Shown here: piece after piece, positions 5,818 through 7,857 of the stretch
How positions within the stretch are numbered: position 1 is the stretch's first letter
Layout of the letters: every line of letters begins with the position of its first letter
Assembly: GCA_035560415.1 (NCBI GenBank)
Contig: DATMZG010000125.1
Coordinates: 1-7,857 of the forward strand
DNA from: DATMXT01 sp035560415
GTDB taxonomy: Bacteria; Bacillota; Clostridia; Oscillospirales; Feifaniaceae
Reading direction: 5' to 3'
DNA length: 7,857 bases
Notes under the pieces: generated by a model
Told to the model about the DNA's origin: nothing
The model's database searches: none
Seen by the model: the letters and a program-made list of their open reading frames with translations, nothing else
Program-made: the position numbers and the translations under genes

Positions 5818-6825
5818 ATGAAAGATCGAAGAGCTGACGCTGTTTTCTTTGGTTTTGACTTTCAGGTAAACGCTGCAATTGTACTCATGTTGGAAAATAT
5901 AAAGGAATTGCAGTCTCTTCGATTAGAGGGTAATTGCGAAGATATTGAACTCACCTTGGCAAACAGCAAGAAGATTCTTGCACAGGCGAAGGCTGTTGTA
6001 AATAGCAGCTCTGATTTTTCTCATGTTCGAGGAAACTTGAAAAAAGCACTGCTGTCTCTTTCTGATGGAGAGCGAAAGGCCGATACCCAACAGCTAATTC
6101 TTATTACAAACTCGCCTAATCCGTTCAACGATGATGAATCCCGAGGTGCGTTTTGGGGACCTGCTCACAGAGCCTTTATAGATTTGCCACCCAGCGCACA
6201 AAAAATTGTAGAGGGGTATTTGAGCCAAATAGAGCACCCATTGGACTGCCAGAAGTTTATGGTACAAGTTCTCCCTTTTGAAACCGATAATGAAACAGAG
6301 CGATATAAGGCTGTTTTGCAAGTTATCAATGATTTTGTAGGTAGCTTGAACACCAATATAACTCACGGGCTGGGGAAGCGGATATGGCAAATTTGGCACT
6401 GTGATATATTTACAAACGGGAGTAAAAAAGACGCCGCCATCACATTAACGAAAAAAAGTATCATTTGGCCCATATTGGTCATAGAAACAGATGTGACTCA
6501 CTGTGATAACGACTTTTTAGAACAGTTAGATGTATGTATATACGATGAAGTTGTACGTTTATATAAAGAAACCATAGACTCCTGCTGTGAGCGTATAGAC
6601 TTTTTCACAAGAGTACTCTTTGATTTTAATGAATTTCCAAGCAGCAAAAGACAATCGGAGAAGAGCATAGACTTCGTGAACAGTGCATGGGAGAATTACA
6701 AAGCAGAGTTTGCCGTCGATAAAATTGATGCAGAAACACTGGAAGCGCTAACAAAAGTAATCCTATTTAATATTCTCCGCCGAAGGATCGTCATTGACAG
6801 GGTAAGACAGGGGGTGAACCTATGA
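5818..6825 (+). CDS. Putative defence effector with a possible restriction-nuclease-like N-terminus
   Basis: I do not recognise an exact family. ATG 5818 is preferred over TTG 5794 because AAGGGTGA (5805-5812) lies five bases upstream; this gives 335 residues. The N-terminus has the layout G12-F-D-F-Q16 in a helix with A19-A20, then E37-G and E41-D42-I, then Q56-A-K58. That order (G-F/Y-x-x-Q helix, acidic E-D-I, Q-x-K) resembles PD-(D/E)xK nucleases of the DUF4297/Cap4 type found as effectors in Lamassu and ABC-three-component systems. The remaining 270 residues are mixed alpha/beta to helical, with no transmembrane segment, signal peptide or cysteine cluster. The stop overlaps the next start as ATGA (6822-6825), so the two products are probably made together and act as a complex. 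Codon use is AT-rich, unlike the upstream operon. Confidence is high for the gene, modest for nuclease function. Confidence 0.7.
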   Translation: MKDRRADAVFFGFDFQVNAAIVLMLENIKELQSLRLEGNCEDIELTLANSKKILAQAKAVVNSSSDFSHVRGNLKKALLSLSDGERKADTQQLILITNSPNPFNDDESRGAFWGPAHRAFIDLPPSAQKIVEGYLSQIEHPLDCQKFMVQVLPFETDNETERYKAVLQVINDFVGSLNTNITHGLGKRIWQIWHCDIFTNGSKKDAAITLTKKSIIWPILVIETDVTHCDNDFLEQLDVCIYDEVVRLYKETIDSCCERIDFFTRVLFDFNEFPSSKRQSEKSIDFVNSAWENYKAEFAVDKIDAETLEALTKVILFNILRRRIVIDRVRQGVNL

Positions 6826-7857
6826 TTATCCAATCGCTTCGAATAAAAGAAGGGCTTTCTGAGCGCACCTTCTGTTTTTCAGAAGGCGTTAATCTTGTGT
6901 TCAGCCATGAGAATAGCCGGGGCAAGACGACACTTCTTCGCTTCATGCTTTATTCGTTGGGATATAGTATTCCTAATACGCGTAAAATCAAGTTTGACCG
7001 CTGCGAAGTTGCGGTATGCCTTCTATGTGATCCGGTAGGAGAGGTGCTCCTCAGCCGTTTTAGCAATGATTTCATTGAAGCTGTTATAAATGGCGAAAAA
7101 ACAACCTATGTCCTTCCTGATCAACTACATAATCTTCATAAAATAATTTTTGCCGATACAAACAGAGACATGCTTAATAATATTTTAGGCGCCATTTATG
7201 CAGATCAGGAAAAGGGCTGGACACTACTGAACAGAGGAACGGTTATTGGCAGTATACGATTCAATATTGAAGAATTGATTCGAGGGCTTTCAGGATGCGA
7301 TTGCAGTGATTTAATTCAAAAAGAGGGCCAATTGAACACGGAGCTTAGTAAGTATCGCCAGATGTTTAGTGTTGCTAAGTACCGAGAAAGCGTGCTCGAG
7401 AAAAGCGGAACGCTCATTACCGATGACTATTTGGTTGAGTCAGATGCTGTTATTTCCCAGCTGATAATGCGTCAAAAATCACTCCAGCGTGAGTTGAAAC
7501 GTATTGACAAGAGCTTGACTGAAAACAAGGGCTTCATTCGTTTTGTCTCAGAAATGAAGTTAGTGGTGCAAGGCCCTGGAGATATAATGATTCCCGTAAC
7601 AGAAAACAATATCGTTGGCCTCGCAGATACAATTGAGTTTCTGATAGCAAAACGAAAAATGGTTTCATCTGATTTGGTTTCTGTAATACGCCAGTTAACT
7701 CATTTGCAAAAAGAAGAAGAAAATGAAGCACAGCAATTGGAATTTTTCCATTCTGAGAGTATGATTGAGATTTTCGATAAGAAGATAGCGGCTGTTCCGA
7801 TTAATGCCATAGCTATCGAGAAAGAAATCAAGCGTTTAGAAAAGACGCTAAGATCAC
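6822..7857 (+). CDS. SMC/RecN-like ABC ATPase of the cassette, 3' end outside the window
   Basis: ATG 6822 is preceded by AGGGGGTGA (6809-6817) and overlaps the previous stop by four bases. The frame is open for 345 codons to the window edge, so the gene is partial by truncation, not broken. The N-terminus is an ABC head: strands M-I-I-Q-S-L-R-I and V-N-L-V-F, then a Walker A-like loop S28-H-E-N-S-R-G34-K35-T-T followed by L-L-R-F-M-L. Y-A-D-Q-E-K-G-W near residues 126-133 is a plausible Q-loop. From about residue 165 onward, charged and Q/L/E/K-rich helices suggest a coiled coil, typical of SMC, Rad50 and RecN-type proteins. The signature motif and Walker B would lie in the missing C-terminus. 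Such ATPases sense or load on DNA; with a nuclease-like partner encoded just upstream this points to a Lamassu or ABC-three-component type defence system. An AAA ATPase of the OLD type is a less likely alternative. Confidence 0.8.
   Translation, partial: MIIQSLRIKEGLSERTFCFSEGVNLVFSHENSRGKTTLLRFMLYSLGYSIPNTRKIKFDRCEVAVCLLCDPVGEVLLSRFSNDFIEAVINGEKTTYVLPDQLHNLHKIIFADTNRDMLNNILGAIYADQEKGWTLLNRGTVIGSIRFNIEELIRGLSGCDCSDLIQKEGQLNTELSKYRQMFSVAKYRESVLEKSGTLITDDYLVESDAVISQLIMRQKSLQRELKRIDKSLTENKGFIRFVSEMKLVVQGPGDIMIPVTENNIVGLADTIEFLIAKRKMVSSDLVSVIRQLTHLQKEEENEAQQLEFFHSESMIEIFDKKIAAVPINAIAIEKEIKRLEKTLRS

Larger units (their letters stand above)
5448..7857. mobile_element. Candidate horizontally acquired island next to tRNA-Pro (partial)
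   Basis: Immediately after tRNA-Pro the sequence changes from GC-rich to AT-rich and codon choice shifts from G/C-ending to A/T-ending codons. The island carries two overlapping genes of likely defence function and a tRNA-like core near its left edge. No integrase, transposase or right boundary lies in the window, so the extent and mechanism are unknown; the start coordinate is only the end of the tRNA. This is inference from composition and position. Confidence 0.45.

Noticed and set aside
7534..7731. 65-codon minus-strand frame
   Set aside because: It lies antisense within the continuous ATPase reading frame and has no supporting features.

Overview
The window reads as a chromosome segment of a GC-rich, anaerobic Clostridia-type Firmicute. 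The gene order asp23-family gene (yloU), fakA/yloV, recG is a familiar Firmicute arrangement. The thioredoxin-reductase-like gene that follows lacks the usual NADPH-binding arginine motif, which resembles a group described from clostridia. No species can be named from sequence alone.

Positions 1-5060 form one GC-rich block of four co-directional genes on the plus strand: an Asp23/Gls24 protein (81-431), a FakA-type DhaL-domain kinase (444-2093), the RecG helicase (2086-4125, TTG start inside the end of fakA) and a short thioredoxin reductase homologue (4137-4988). Spacing is tight (12 bases, 8-base overlap, 11 bases) and a strong intrinsic terminator closes the set at 5017-5058. They look like one operon joining envelope/fatty-acid metabolism, replication-fork repair and redox control.

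Positions 5057-5450 hold an unusual intergenic region. It has about 125 bases of degenerate pyrimidine-rich repeat with a 10-11 base period, then a perfect 14-base GC palindrome against the -35 box of a near-consensus promoter. A truncated 5' half of tRNA-Pro and an intact tRNA-Pro(TGG) follow, closed by a bidirectional-looking terminator at 5454-5487.

From about 5490 to the end the composition drops sharply: 44 of 60 bases are G/C at 3961-4020, against 19 of 60 at 6481-6540 and 18 of 60 at 7141-7200. This AT-rich part begins next to tRNA-Pro and contains a third copy of the tRNA anticodon-arm sequence. It carries two overlapping genes: a 335-residue protein with a possible restriction-nuclease-like N-terminus, and the first 345 residues of an SMC/ABC-type ATPase that runs off the window. 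I read this as the start of a horizontally acquired cassette, most likely an anti-phage system of the Lamassu / ABC-three-component kind. That assignment is inference.
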